From GCA-002727735 sp038134525 (lineage in GTDB: Bacteria > Bacteroidota > Bacteroidia > Flavobacteriales_D > Parvicellaceae): a DNA stretch of 64,000 bases. The stretch is taken from NCBI GenBank assembly GCA_038134525.1, contig JAYPVI010000002.1, positions 227,599-291,598 on the forward strand, in the 5' to 3' direction. The notes under the pieces are model-generated. The model saw only the letters and a program-made list of their open reading frames with translations. It had not been told where the DNA came from and made no database searches. Both the position numbers and the translations under genes were made by a program. Positions 55,008 to 63,885 of the stretch are shown in pieces (position 1 is the first letter of the stretch; the number at the start of each line of letters is the position of its first letter).

Positions 55008-56552
55008 TTAAAATAAGGATAATACCATATCCGCTAAAGCTAATTCTGTGCTTTCATAGGTTTCAACAACATCTTGAACTCCTTTTTCATTTAATGCTTT
55101 AGTCGTACTTGGACCAATACTCACTACTTTTTGATATTGATAAGTGTTCATTAAAAAGTAGGCTTCTACATTGCTCGGGCTTGTAAAAACCAAACAATCT
55201 TGATCTGAAATTTTCTCTTTTTTATAAACTGTTTGATAGGTAGTAACTACTTCTTTTTGACTTGCTGGAATTAATCCTTGGACGGTGCCTAAACTCATAT
55301 TTGAAGAAGGAATAAAGACAGTCTCTTTTCCTAGTTTATTGAAGAACTGTTGAGCTACTTCTTTCGGAGAACCCTCACCAATAAATGTGGGTTCAATACC
55401 CACTTTTTGTAAATAACTAGCAGTTGCTTTTCCAAAAGCAGCCCATTTTTTCTTTCTTAGTTCTTCTAAATGAATGGTTATTGAATCTAATGCAAAAGAG
55501 GAATTGATAAATACCCAATCTGTCTCTGGTAAAGAGGTTAATGACACCACTTCCTTTAATATTAATGATTGAGCAGTTATAGTACCATTCGCTTTTTCAA
55601 TGAGTCGTTTGAAAGCACTTTTATTACTCAACTCTCTAGAAATCCAAACCTTAAATGAATGCTGGTTATTATTTAATTTCGAGATAATATCTTCAACTAG
55701 TTTATTTGAACCAAAGCAACGCGTTGGAACATCATTTACTTTTCGTGAAGAAGTTACCCATATTTGACGATTTCCCAAATCATCCAAAGAACTATAGGCA
55801 CCAAAAGGAGAGTGACATCCTCCTCCCAATTGATTCAGAATGGCTCGTTCAAAATAAACACTATCGGAAGTATGGGTATCATTAAGCTTTTTGAGCTGTT
55901 CTTTTAAAAAATCATCTTCCTCTCTCACTTGTAAACCCATTGCCCCCTGAGCTGGAGCAGGGATAAACACATGAGGTGGCAAATTAATTACATGAAATTC
56001 CTTAAGATCTATTTCTAATCTATTTAGGCCAGCTTTGGCTAAAACAATGGCATCATATTCTCCTTTTCTAAGTTTATCAACTCTAGTAGGTACATTGCCT
56101 CTAAGATCTTTCAATTGAAGATCATCTCTAAAAAATAACAATTGATTTTTTCTTCTGGCAGATGAGGTGCCAACAACAGCGGAATCTTTCAAATTTAAAT
56201 CCTGCTTCACATCAAACCCCTTGGAATGAATCAACAGACAATCTGCAGGATCTTCTCTAAGTGGAACAGCCGCAATACAAAGACCTGGTGGTTGATTTGT
56301 TTCTAAGTCTTTTAAAGAATGAACAGCCAAATCAATTTCTTTACAGAGCAGTTCATTCTCAATTTCTTTGGTAAAAAACCCTTTTCCCTCAATCTTGTCA
56401 AAACTCAAATGCTGAATTTGATCTCCTTTTGTTTTAATGATTTTGATCGCAGATGATAAACCAATAGATTTTAACTGATCCTTAACGTAATTAGCCTGCC
56501 ATAATGCAAGATCACTTCCTCTAGATCCGATTATTATATTACGGGCCAACAA
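55008..56552 (-). CDS. hemC-hemD: fused hydroxymethylbilane synthase / uroporphyrinogen-III synthase
   Basis: A 514-residue protein. The HemC part (to about residue 300) has GSRGSDLALWQA, HSLKDLETNQPPG, VGTSSARRKNQLL, RGNVPTRVDKLRKG and Cys246 (GGGCHSPFG), which holds the dipyrromethane cofactor. The rest resembles HemD: VFTSPSNVEAYFL and SIGPSTTKALNEKG. Together they convert porphobilinogen to uroporphyrinogen III. Fusion of the two is inferred from length and motifs. The start is TTG 56552 (or the adjacent TTG 56549), 3 nt after hemA; there is no ATG nearby. Confidence 0.88.
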   Translation of the reverse strand: MLARNIIIGSRGSDLALWQANYVKDQLKSIGLSSAIKIIKTKGDQIQHLSFDKIEGKGFFTKEIENELLCKEIDLAVHSLKDLETNQPPGLCIAAVPLREDPADCLLIHSKGFDVKQDLNLKDSAVVGTSSARRKNQLLFFRDDLQLKDLRGNVPTRVDKLRKGEYDAIVLAKAGLNRLEIDLKEFHVINLPPHVFIPAPAQGAMGLQVREEDDFLKEQLKKLNDTHTSDSVYFERAILNQLGGGCHSPFGAYSSLDDLGNRQIWVTSSRKVNDVPTRCFGSNKLVEDIISKLNNNQHSFKVWISRELSNKSAFKRLIEKANGTITAQSLILKEVVSLTSLPETDWVFINSSFALDSITIHLEELRKKKWAAFGKATASYLQKVGIEPTFIGEGSPKEVAQQFFNKLGKETVFIPSSNMSLGTVQGLIPASQKEVVTTYQTVYKKEKISDQDCLVFTSPSNVEAYFLMNTYQYQKVVSIGPSTTKALNEKGVQDVVETYESTELALADMVLSLF

Positions 56553-56555
56553 AAA

Positions 56556-57788
56556 TTATTTTATGGTTTCTTTAAGCAAAATCTCTTTGGCCATTTTCAT
56601 AGGAACACTGATGTATTTTTTCTCCATATAATCAATGACATCGTCCACTATTTTTCTTGCTTTTGGATCCAAATTATCCATTTCTTTTGCAAAGACTTCG
56701 CTGTAGGCTTTTTTTCTAATAACTTTGATACGTTCCGGAACCTCGCTCATAGCTCTTTCCAGTTTCCGTTGCTTTTCATGTTGAAAATAGGCATCTACCT
56801 GTTGGCTAATAATTTTTTTACAGGCGTTTACTTCTTTACTTCTAGCTTTTAAATTTTCTTCAGCAATGGTTTTAAGTTCATCTACTGTAATCATTCTTAC
56901 TTCTTGTAAGATTTTGATGGATTCATCACAATCATTAGGTACGGCTAAATCAACTATAGTTATTTTTCGATTACTTGGGTTTAATCTATTGTAAATTGAA
57001 GGAGTAATAACTGCATTTTGCGATCCAGTACATGTAATTATTACATCTATTTCTTCTTTGTTTTCTCCTAAACTAGTCAACGAATGAACTTGCGCAGATA
57101 AATCAAGTTGAACTGCTAATTTTTGAGCGTTTTCTATTGATTTGTTGTATATCGAAAACTGATGCTCATGACTTTTAGAGATAAACTTTAACATGGAAGA
57201 AATGGTCTTGCCAGCTCCTACAACTAATATATTTTTAGGAGAGGATAAATATTTCTTTAATTCAAAATAAGCTAGTGACACAACAGAAACTGGTCTTGTT
57301 GCTATAGCACTCTCAGTATATATTTTTTTAGCAGTTTGAATAGTTGATTGAACAAGCACCCTAATCATATCTCCAGAAAGACCATTTTCTTTACATTCTT
57401 CAAATGCTTTTCTTACTTGGGTTATTATTTCTCGTTCACCAACAACCAAAGAATCTAAAGAAGAAGCTACGGAAAATAAATGTTCTACGGCAAGCTGTTC
57501 ATGGAATACTTCTACTCTTTGTCCTATATTTTCTTTCTTATTTAATGGTATCGAAAGATTATAAGAATTAATCAGTCCTAATACATCGTCTTGACTTACT
57601 AAAGATGAGGAAGAAATGATGAATTCTACCCTATTACAAGTGGATAAATACATCAACTCATCACAAGAAATATTATTCTTTATTCGCAACAGCGTATCAT
57701 AACGCTGGTCATCATCAAGATGGAACAAACCAATTTCATCAAAGTTGAACTGTCGATGAGTGAATGCTATTATACTGATGGATTTCAA
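56556..57788 (-). CDS. hemA: glutamyl-tRNA reductase
   Basis: HemA reduces glutamyl-tRNA to glutamate semialdehyde, the first step of tetrapyrrole synthesis by the C5 route. About 410 residues: IIAFTHRQFNFDEIG, catalytic Cys51 in LSTCNRVEF, VGEREIITQVRKAF and the NADPH-binding VVGAGKTISSM. The start is TTG 57788 (MKSISIIAFTH), which fits the family's short N-terminus; GTG 57806 would add six residues. No ATG is available. First gene of the hemA/hemC-hemD/acpH operon. Confidence 0.92.
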   Translation of the reverse strand: MKSISIIAFTHRQFNFDEIGLFHLDDDQRYDTLLRIKNNISCDELMYLSTCNRVEFIISSSSLVSQDDVLGLINSYNLSIPLNKKENIGQRVEVFHEQLAVEHLFSVASSLDSLVVGEREIITQVRKAFEECKENGLSGDMIRVLVQSTIQTAKKIYTESAIATRPVSVVSLAYFELKKYLSSPKNILVVGAGKTISSMLKFISKSHEHQFSIYNKSIENAQKLAVQLDLSAQVHSLTSLGENKEEIDVIITCTGSQNAVITPSIYNRLNPSNRKITIVDLAVPNDCDESIKILQEVRMITVDELKTIAEENLKARSKEVNACKKIISQQVDAYFQHEKQRKLERAMSEVPERIKVIRKKAYSEVFAKEMDNLDPKARKIVDDVIDYMEKKYISVPMKMAKEILLKETIK

Positions 57789-57899
57789 TACACAACAAAA
57801 ATGCACTTAAAAGCACGTAATAATTGTCATGTAATTGTCATTGCTTTCGGTTGTTTATTGAAAAATGAAATGGATTTAACATATAAACGAGTTGAAAAA

Positions 57900-57913
57900 T
57901 ACCATTAATGGTA
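57900..57913. promoter_or_regulatory. 14-bp perfect palindrome between hemA and pepP
   Basis: TACCATTAATGGTA reads the same on both strands and lies in the 155-nt divergent region between hemA and the Xaa-Pro aminopeptidase gene. Its position suggests a repressor or activator site, but no partner is known and chance is possible. Confidence 0.35.
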
Positions 57914-57943
57914 AATATGTTAATTTTATCTTTTTAAACTACC

Positions 57944-59233
57944 ATGAAGTACCATCAAATCGATAAAAATTTATTCATTAAAAATCGGAAACGGTTTATC
58001 AAATACTTAGATAAAAACAGTCTTGCTGTTTTTAATTCTAATGACATTTATAATACGGGGGCTGACAGTACACTACCATTTGTACAACATCGTGATATTT
58101 TTCACCTTTGTGGAGTAGATCAGGAAGAGAGTATTTTAGTGATTTTTCCTGACTGCAACAATGTATCCCACCGTGAAATTCTGTTTTTAAAAGAAACCAA
58201 TGAACAAATTGCGGTTTGGGAAGGTGAAAAACTGACGAAAGAAAAAGCATTTGAGACTTCAGGAATAAAAACGGTCTATTGGTTAAATCAATTCGAATCC
58301 ATTTTCAGGCAACTAGTTATAGAAAGCGAACAAGTTTATTTGAATTCCAATGAGCACTTAAGAACAAATAATGTAATGCAGACTAGAGAAGATCGGTTTA
58401 CTAAAAAATTTAAGAAAGATTTTCCACAGCACATCATTAAAAGATCTGCCCCAATTATGCATCAAATTAGATCGGTAAAAGATCCAATAGAAATTTCTTT
58501 AATGCAACAAGCATGCGATATTACAGAAAAAGGGTTCAGAAGAATTTTAAATTTCATCAAACCAGGTGTAATGGAGTATGAAATAGAGGCCGAATTAATG
58601 CATGAGTTTTTAAACAATCGATCAAAAGGTTTTGCATATACCCCCATCATAGGCTCAGGTAGTGCAGCGTGTGTTTTACATTATATAGAAAACAACAAAA
58701 AATGCCAAGATGGTGATGTGATTTTAATGGATTTTGGAGCCGAATATGCAAATTACGCATCTGATTTAACAAGGTGTGTTCCTGTGAATGGAACTTTTAC
58801 TAAAAGACAAAAAGAAGTTTATAATGCTGTTTTACATGTAAAAAAAGAAGCTACAAAACTATTAACCCCTGGGACTATTTTAAATGATTACCATAAGCAA
58901 GTCGGTAAACTAATGGAAGAACAACTAGTTAATCTTAAATTAATTTCATTGGATGATATAAAAAATCAGGACCCAAACTGGCCCGCATACAAGAAATACT
59001 TCATGCACGGAACTTCACATTACATCGGACTAGATACACATGATGTAGGGTCTTGGGTTAATCCTATTGAAAAAGACATGGTATTTACGGTGGAACCTGG
59101 AATCTATATTCCTGAAGAAAACTTAGGGATAAGACTAGAAGATGATGTAGTGGTTCAAGCCAGTGGAGAACCATTAAACCTAATGAAAAACATACCTCTA
59201 GAAGCAGAGGAGATTGAAGATTTAATGAATTGA
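57944..59233 (+). CDS. Xaa-Pro aminopeptidase, PepP-like
   Basis: A 429-residue creatinase-fold peptidase that removes N-terminal residues before proline. The N-terminal domain (GVDQEESILVIFPD) precedes the catalytic part with metal ligands: VILMDFGAEYANYASDLTR, HGTSHYIGLDTHDVG, FTVEPGIYI and GIRLEDDVVV, matching the D-D-H-E-E set of M24B. Family placement is firm; PepP is the likeliest name. Its stop overlaps the region just before the carboxylase gene. Confidence 0.92.
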   Translation: MKYHQIDKNLFIKNRKRFIKYLDKNSLAVFNSNDIYNTGADSTLPFVQHRDIFHLCGVDQEESILVIFPDCNNVSHREILFLKETNEQIAVWEGEKLTKEKAFETSGIKTVYWLNQFESIFRQLVIESEQVYLNSNEHLRTNNVMQTREDRFTKKFKKDFPQHIIKRSAPIMHQIRSVKDPIEISLMQQACDITEKGFRRILNFIKPGVMEYEIEAELMHEFLNNRSKGFAYTPIIGSGSAACVLHYIENNKKCQDGDVILMDFGAEYANYASDLTRCVPVNGTFTKRQKEVYNAVLHVKKEATKLLTPGTILNDYHKQVGKLMEEQLVNLKLISLDDIKNQDPNWPAYKKYFMHGTSHYIGLDTHDVGSWVNPIEKDMVFTVEPGIYIPEENLGIRLEDDVVVQASGEPLNLMKNIPLEAEEIEDLMN

Positions 59234-59235
59234 AT

Positions 59236-60777
59236 ATGAATGATAAATTAAAAGATCTTTCGAACAAAATTAACGCATCAAAAGAAGGTGGTGGTGTAAA
59301 AAGAATCGAAGCGCAACACAAAAAAGGAAAACTAACTGCGAGGGAAAGAATTGAAGTACTTCTTGATGAAAATAGTTTTGAGGAAATCGGTGGATTAGTC
59401 ACGCACAGGTCAACTAATTTTGGTCTTGACAAAACAAAGTTCTTCGGTGATGGTGTAATTACTGGATATGGAACAATCAATCAAAGATTAGTATACATTT
59501 ACTCACAGGATTTTACCGTGCTTGGCGGTTCCCTAGCTGAGGCGCATGCGCAAAAGATTTGCAATATCATGGATTTAGCTGTTAAAAATGGAGCTCCAAT
59601 AATTGGTCTTAATGACTCTGGGGGGGCTCGAATTCAAGAGGGAGTAGTTTCATTAGGTGGATATGCGGATATTTTTTTCAGAAATACAAAAGCTTCAGGT
59701 GTTGTACCGCAATTATCAGCCATATTAGGACCATGTGCTGGTGGTGCAGTCTATTCTCCTGCACTTACCGATTTTATATTTATGACCAAGAATACTTCTT
59801 ATATGTTTGTAACTGGTCCAAATGTAGTTAAAACAGTAACCAATGAGGTAGTTACTGCAGAAGAGCTCGGGGGTGCTGAAACCCACATGACTAAATCAGG
59901 AGTTACTCATTTTGCTTGTGAAAATGAATTAGATACGCTGAATCATCTCAAGAAAATACTGGAATACATCCCCCAAAACTGTGAAGAAACAGTCAAACAT
60001 AAACCTTATGAATTTGAAAATGAAGATAGACCAGAGTTAAACCAAATCATTCCAGAAAACCCCAATCAACCTTACGATATTAAGGAGGTAATCGTTAGCC
60101 TTATTGATTCTGATAGTTTCTTTGAAGTACAGAATTCCTATGCCGAAAATATTGTAGTTGGTTTTGCAAGGATTGCAGGACGATCCATTGGAATTATAGC
60201 CAATCAACCCGCGGTATTAGCAGGTGTACTTGATGTAAATGCATCAATTAAAGGAGCTAGATTTGTGCGTTTTTGTGATGCCTTTAATATTCCTTTATTA
60301 GTACTTGAAGATGTTCCGGGCTTTCTTCCAGGAACAGATCAAGAATGGAATGGAATAATAACAAATGGAGCAAAACTACTATTTGCTTTCAGTGAAGCAA
60401 CAGTTCCAAGAATAACGGTTATTACACGGAAAGCCTATGGAGGGGCATATGATGTAATGAATTCAAAACACATTGGTGCTGATATGAATTATGCTTGGCC
60501 AACTGCTGAAATAGCCGTTATGGGGGCAAAGGGTGCTGCTGAAATCATTTTCAAAAAAGAAATTGCAAGTGCAAAAAATCAAAAGAAAAAGTGGGAGGAA
60601 AAGGAAAGAGAATACGCTGAATTATTTGCTAACCCTTATAATGCTGCGGCTCGTGGTTACATCGATGAGGTCATTTATCCGAGTGAAACAAGAGAGAAGC
60701 TAATAAAAGCCTTTAAAATGACCGAAAATAAAAAAGTGAATTTACCTAGAAAAAAACACAGCAACATTCCTTTATAA
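59236..60777 (+). CDS. acyl-CoA carboxylase beta subunit (PccB-like)
   Basis: A 513-residue carboxyltransferase. Motifs are KKGKLTARERIEVLLDENSFEE, the acyl-CoA-binding NDSGGARIQEGVVSLGGYAD, LGPCAGGAVYSPALTDF, then the second half with VFDV-type GVLDVNASIKGARFVRFCD, LVLEDVPGFLPGT and AYGGAYDVMNSK. It transfers carboxyl from biotin to acyl-CoA, most likely propionyl-CoA. The biotin carboxylase partner is not in the window. ATG 59236 is chosen over TTG 59230. Confidence 0.9.
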   Translation: MNDKLKDLSNKINASKEGGGVKRIEAQHKKGKLTARERIEVLLDENSFEEIGGLVTHRSTNFGLDKTKFFGDGVITGYGTINQRLVYIYSQDFTVLGGSLAEAHAQKICNIMDLAVKNGAPIIGLNDSGGARIQEGVVSLGGYADIFFRNTKASGVVPQLSAILGPCAGGAVYSPALTDFIFMTKNTSYMFVTGPNVVKTVTNEVVTAEELGGAETHMTKSGVTHFACENELDTLNHLKKILEYIPQNCEETVKHKPYEFENEDRPELNQIIPENPNQPYDIKEVIVSLIDSDSFFEVQNSYAENIVVGFARIAGRSIGIIANQPAVLAGVLDVNASIKGARFVRFCDAFNIPLLVLEDVPGFLPGTDQEWNGIITNGAKLLFAFSEATVPRITVITRKAYGGAYDVMNSKHIGADMNYAWPTAEIAVMGAKGAAEIIFKKEIASAKNQKKKWEEKEREYAELFANPYNAAARGYIDEVIYPSETREKLIKAFKMTENKKVNLPRKKHSNIPL

Positions 60778-60791
60778 AATCACAAAGGCAT

Positions 60792-62228
60792 TTGAAAGAA
60801 ATCAAAAACTACATAAGAACAATAATATTACTAAGTTCCATCTCATTAGTAGGTTTTATTGTTATACAATATTATTGGGCTACACACAATTTTGAAGAAA
60901 AAAAGATTAATATTCAACATGTGATTAAATTATGTAATCAAGAAATTATTAAAAAAATAGAATCCCAAATTTTAGAGAAATCATCCAAATTAATTCTCCC
61001 TTCATTCAACCCCATTTCATCTTACAAAAAATCAACTTATAATGAGAAATTCTTAGTAGATAGCATTACTGCGCTTGTAGGAGAAATTGAAAACCAAAAC
61101 TTTGTTTATAAAAGGAAACGCATTATTGATTTAGTCAACAGGCACTTATCATTGGGCTTAAACTTTGATCTTGACCAGTTACTAGAAAATAATGAGCTCA
61201 CAGATATCATAACCAAAGTCATGAATAATCACAAATTAAATCTTGATTTTTTTTATTCTATTACTGATACCAATGGAGTAATTCTATTTTCTAATTTTAA
61301 GAAGAAAGAAAATGAACTTTTGGCGAATGCTACTATATTTTCAAATGAATTCTTGATAGATGACATATATAATGAAAAAAAAATATTCTCATTATATATA
61401 CTAAACTTTGAAAAGTCTATTATAAAATCCTTTGCTAACATTATTTTAATTTCTTTCATTCTTATTATGATCGTAATTGGCGCTTTCATTTACAGCATTA
61501 GAATAATTAATAATCAAAAAAAGACTACTCAAATAAGAACTGATTTTATAAATAACATGACACATGAACTTAAAACACCTATTGCGACTATAGGATTAGC
61601 ATGTGAAGCTTTAAAAGATCGTAACATTCAGCTTAATACCGAAATGAAAGACAAGTTTTTAAACACAATCAATCATGAAAATGAAAGACTAGGAAAGCTT
61701 GTTGAAACCGTACTTCAAAACACCATTTCTGATAAGGGAACAACAGACCTTAAATTGGAAATATTCAATCTAGAAGAAATTATTATAAAAGCCATTAAAT
61801 CCATTGAAATAGCATTTGAAAAGAAAAATGGGAGCATAGAAACTGACTTTATGGCACTAAATAAAATTGTGGAAGCAGATAAACTTCATATAACCAATGT
61901 GATATCCAATTTACTTGACAACTCTCTAAAATACACTGAAAAGAACCCTCAGGTTATTATTTCTACTAGAGATGTAATTGGAGGGATTATCATCAGAATG
62001 AAAGATAATGGCATAGGAATTGCTAAGAATAATCATGATAAGATTTTTGAAAAGTTGTACAGAGTGCCTACAGGAAATGTACATAATGTAAAAGGGTTTG
62101 GTTTAGGGTTAAGCTATGTCAAGTCTATTATAGAACTTCACCAAGGAAATATCAAAGTGGAAAGTAAAGTGGGAAAAGGAAGTACTTTTTTAATAAATCT
62201 TAAATCTTCAAAAATAATTGAGTCATGA
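60792..62228 (+). CDS. sensor histidine kinase
   Basis: A 478-residue membrane sensor kinase. Membrane helices lie at about 9-28 and 217-238, enclosing a periplasmic sensing region of about 190 residues with no known fold. The phosphorylated His258 is in NNMTHELKTPIA. ATP-binding boxes follow: NVISNLLDNSLKYTE (N), MKDNGIGIAKN (G1) and GFGLGLSYVKSII (G2). It resembles RprX-type kinases of Bacteroidota. TTG start; no ATG nearby. It overlaps the response regulator gene by 4 nt. Confidence 0.9.
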   Translation: MKEIKNYIRTIILLSSISLVGFIVIQYYWATHNFEEKKINIQHVIKLCNQEIIKKIESQILEKSSKLILPSFNPISSYKKSTYNEKFLVDSITALVGEIENQNFVYKRKRIIDLVNRHLSLGLNFDLDQLLENNELTDIITKVMNNHKLNLDFFYSITDTNGVILFSNFKKKENELLANATIFSNEFLIDDIYNEKKIFSLYILNFEKSIIKSFANIILISFILIMIVIGAFIYSIRIINNQKKTTQIRTDFINNMTHELKTPIATIGLACEALKDRNIQLNTEMKDKFLNTINHENERLGKLVETVLQNTISDKGTTDLKLEIFNLEEIIIKAIKSIEIAFEKKNGSIETDFMALNKIVEADKLHITNVISNLLDNSLKYTEKNPQVIISTRDVIGGIIIRMKDNGIGIAKNNHDKIFEKLYRVPTGNVHNVKGFGLGLSYVKSIIELHQGNIKVESKVGKGSTFLINLKSSKIIES

Positions 62229-62914
62229 AAAAAGAAGAAATTAAAATATTACTTATAGAAGATGATCAGAATCTAGGAGGTATTACTTCCGATTACCTTA
62301 TAGCTAAAGGTTTTAATTGCCAATGGGAAAACAATGGTGAGAACGGATATCAAGCATTTGTTAATGATCATTACGATATTGTTATTTTAGATGTGATGAT
62401 GCCTATTAAAGATGGATTCTCTACTGGAGAAGATATAAGGGGAATAGACAAAAATGTGCCCATCATATTTCTAACGGCTAAATCCATGAAGGAAGATACA
62501 CTAAAGGGGTTTGAAATTGGTGCAGATGATTACATCACCAAACCTTTTAATATGGAAGAACTAATTGCAAGAATAAATGCAGTATTGAAAAGGACATCAA
62601 ACAAAAACGAGAATTACTATGATGATGTTCGAATTGGAAAATTTATTTTTAACCCTAAAATGCAATTATTAAAGCTTGATGATCAATCTGTACATCTAAC
62701 TACAAAAGAAGCAGACTTACTAAAACTATTGTGTAAAAATCAGGACGAAATACTTGAAAGGAACCACGCGTTAAAAGCAGTTTGGGGAGATGATAATTAT
62801 TTTAACGGAAGAAGTATGGATGTTTACATTGCTAAGCTACGAAAATATTTAAAAGGAGACCCCTCCGTAAAAATTATTAATGTTCATGGTAGAGGTTTTA
62901 AACTCCTCACCTAG
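62225..62914 (+). CDS. OmpR-family response regulator
   Basis: A 229-residue regulator: receiver domain with acidic pair IEDD, phosphorylated Asp56 (VILDVMMP), Thr and Lys in FLTAKS and KPF, then an OmpR-type winged-helix DNA-binding domain (LTTKEADLLKLLCKNQ, SMDVYIAKLRKYLKGD, GRGFKLL). It is the partner of the preceding kinase; RprY-like. Regulated genes are unknown. Confidence 0.93.
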   Translation: MKKEEIKILLIEDDQNLGGITSDYLIAKGFNCQWENNGENGYQAFVNDHYDIVILDVMMPIKDGFSTGEDIRGIDKNVPIIFLTAKSMKEDTLKGFEIGADDYITKPFNMEELIARINAVLKRTSNKNENYYDDVRIGKFIFNPKMQLLKLDDQSVHLTTKEADLLKLLCKNQDEILERNHALKAVWGDDNYFNGRSMDVYIAKLRKYLKGDPSVKIINVHGRGFKLLT

Positions 62915-62916
62915 AT

Positions 62917-63708
62917 TTACAAAGATTTTGTTCTTCCACCATCCACAGGTAAATTTATGCCATTTATATAACTAGCATATTCTGAAGCTAGAAATAAAAT
63001 AGCATAAGCCACTTCTTCAGGTTCTGCAATTCTTTTCATTGGAACTTCTGATGCCATTTGATTTTTGATTACATTTTCGTCAAGCTGTTGCTTTTGAGCT
63101 TTATTCTTAATAATTTCATTTAGACGACTAGTATTTGTTGCTCCTGGAAGCACATTATTTACAGTTATATTGAATTCTCCAAGTTCATTACTTAATGTTT
63201 TTGCCCAATTGGCCACTGCTCCACGAATTGTATTAGAAACCCCCAATCCGTTTAATGGCTGTTTTACAGATGTTGATATCACATTAATAAAACGACCAAA
63301 AAGCCTTTCTTTCATCCCTTCAGACACGACACCTAAGATTTTATGATAAGAAATTAAATGCATATTAAAAGCACTAAAGAGCTCAGTTGAGGAAGCAGCA
63401 TCTAACCTTCCTCCTGGTGGTCCTCCAGTATTATTAACCACAATATCAATTTCAATATCTTTAGATTTTACAAATTGTTTGATTCTACTTTCAAGCTCGT
63501 CTGGTTTGGTGAAATCAACATTTAAAACATGTATTTTTGTGGTAGAAATAGTTGATAATTCTAAGGCTCTATCATCCAATTTTTTGTCATTTCTGCCTAA
63601 TAAAATTAACTCTGCACCATTTGCAGCAAATAATTTTGCTGATGACCAACCAATTCCATCAGTTGCCCCTCCAACCAAAACTTTTCTATTTCTAAAATCA
63701 AAATTCAT
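62917..63708 (-). CDS. short-chain dehydrogenase/reductase with altered active site
   Basis: A 263-residue SDR-fold protein with the NAD(P) loop GGATDGIG (13-20), VVNNTGGPPGG and the Ser-containing INVISTSVKQ, and a C-terminal PVDGG. However, the YxxxK segment reads SNTIR (158-162), so Tyr is replaced by Ser158 and Lys by Arg162. Cofactor binding should remain, but classic reductase chemistry is doubtful. Resemblance to ketoacyl reductases is only structural. The gene ends 2 nt from the response regulator. Confidence 0.82.
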   Translation of the reverse strand: MNFDFRNRKVLVGGATDGIGWSSAKLFAANGAELILLGRNDKKLDDRALELSTISTTKIHVLNVDFTKPDELESRIKQFVKSKDIEIDIVVNNTGGPPGGRLDAASSTELFSAFNMHLISYHKILGVVSEGMKERLFGRFINVISTSVKQPLNGLGVSNTIRGAVANWAKTLSNELGEFNITVNNVLPGATNTSRLNEIIKNKAQKQQLDENVIKNQMASEVPMKRIAEPEEVAYAILFLASEYASYINGINLPVDGGRTKSL

Positions 63709-63844
63709 AAAAAAAATTCAAAACGAAAATAGCAAAAATGATTGAAACCATTTAATCTCGCTTATTGTATTTTATACATTAATCTTCTCTGTTTAATTTA
63801 TGAAAAAAAGTTTCTATTAATAATGATACATTCATTAAAAAATT

Positions 63845-63852
63845 TAAATTTG
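63845..63852 (+). promoter_or_regulatory. -7 promoter motif of the final gene
   Basis: TAAATTTG, an exact TAnnTTTG match, 33 nt before the ATG at 63886. No -33 TTG visible. Confidence 0.45.
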
Positions 63853-63885
63853 GCCAACAATTCAATTATTAATTAAATCATAAAT

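Noticed and set aside
57720..57908. Plus-strand open stretch of 62 codons covering the hemA start and intergenic region
   Set aside because: Mostly antisense to the hemA N-terminus; the remainder is control region with no coding signs.
47658..60777. Apparent shift to less AT-rich codons, suggesting transfer
   Set aside because: The region includes core genes (hemA, hemC, acyl-CoA carboxylase) and surface proteins; a mild composition change by eye is not evidence of transfer.
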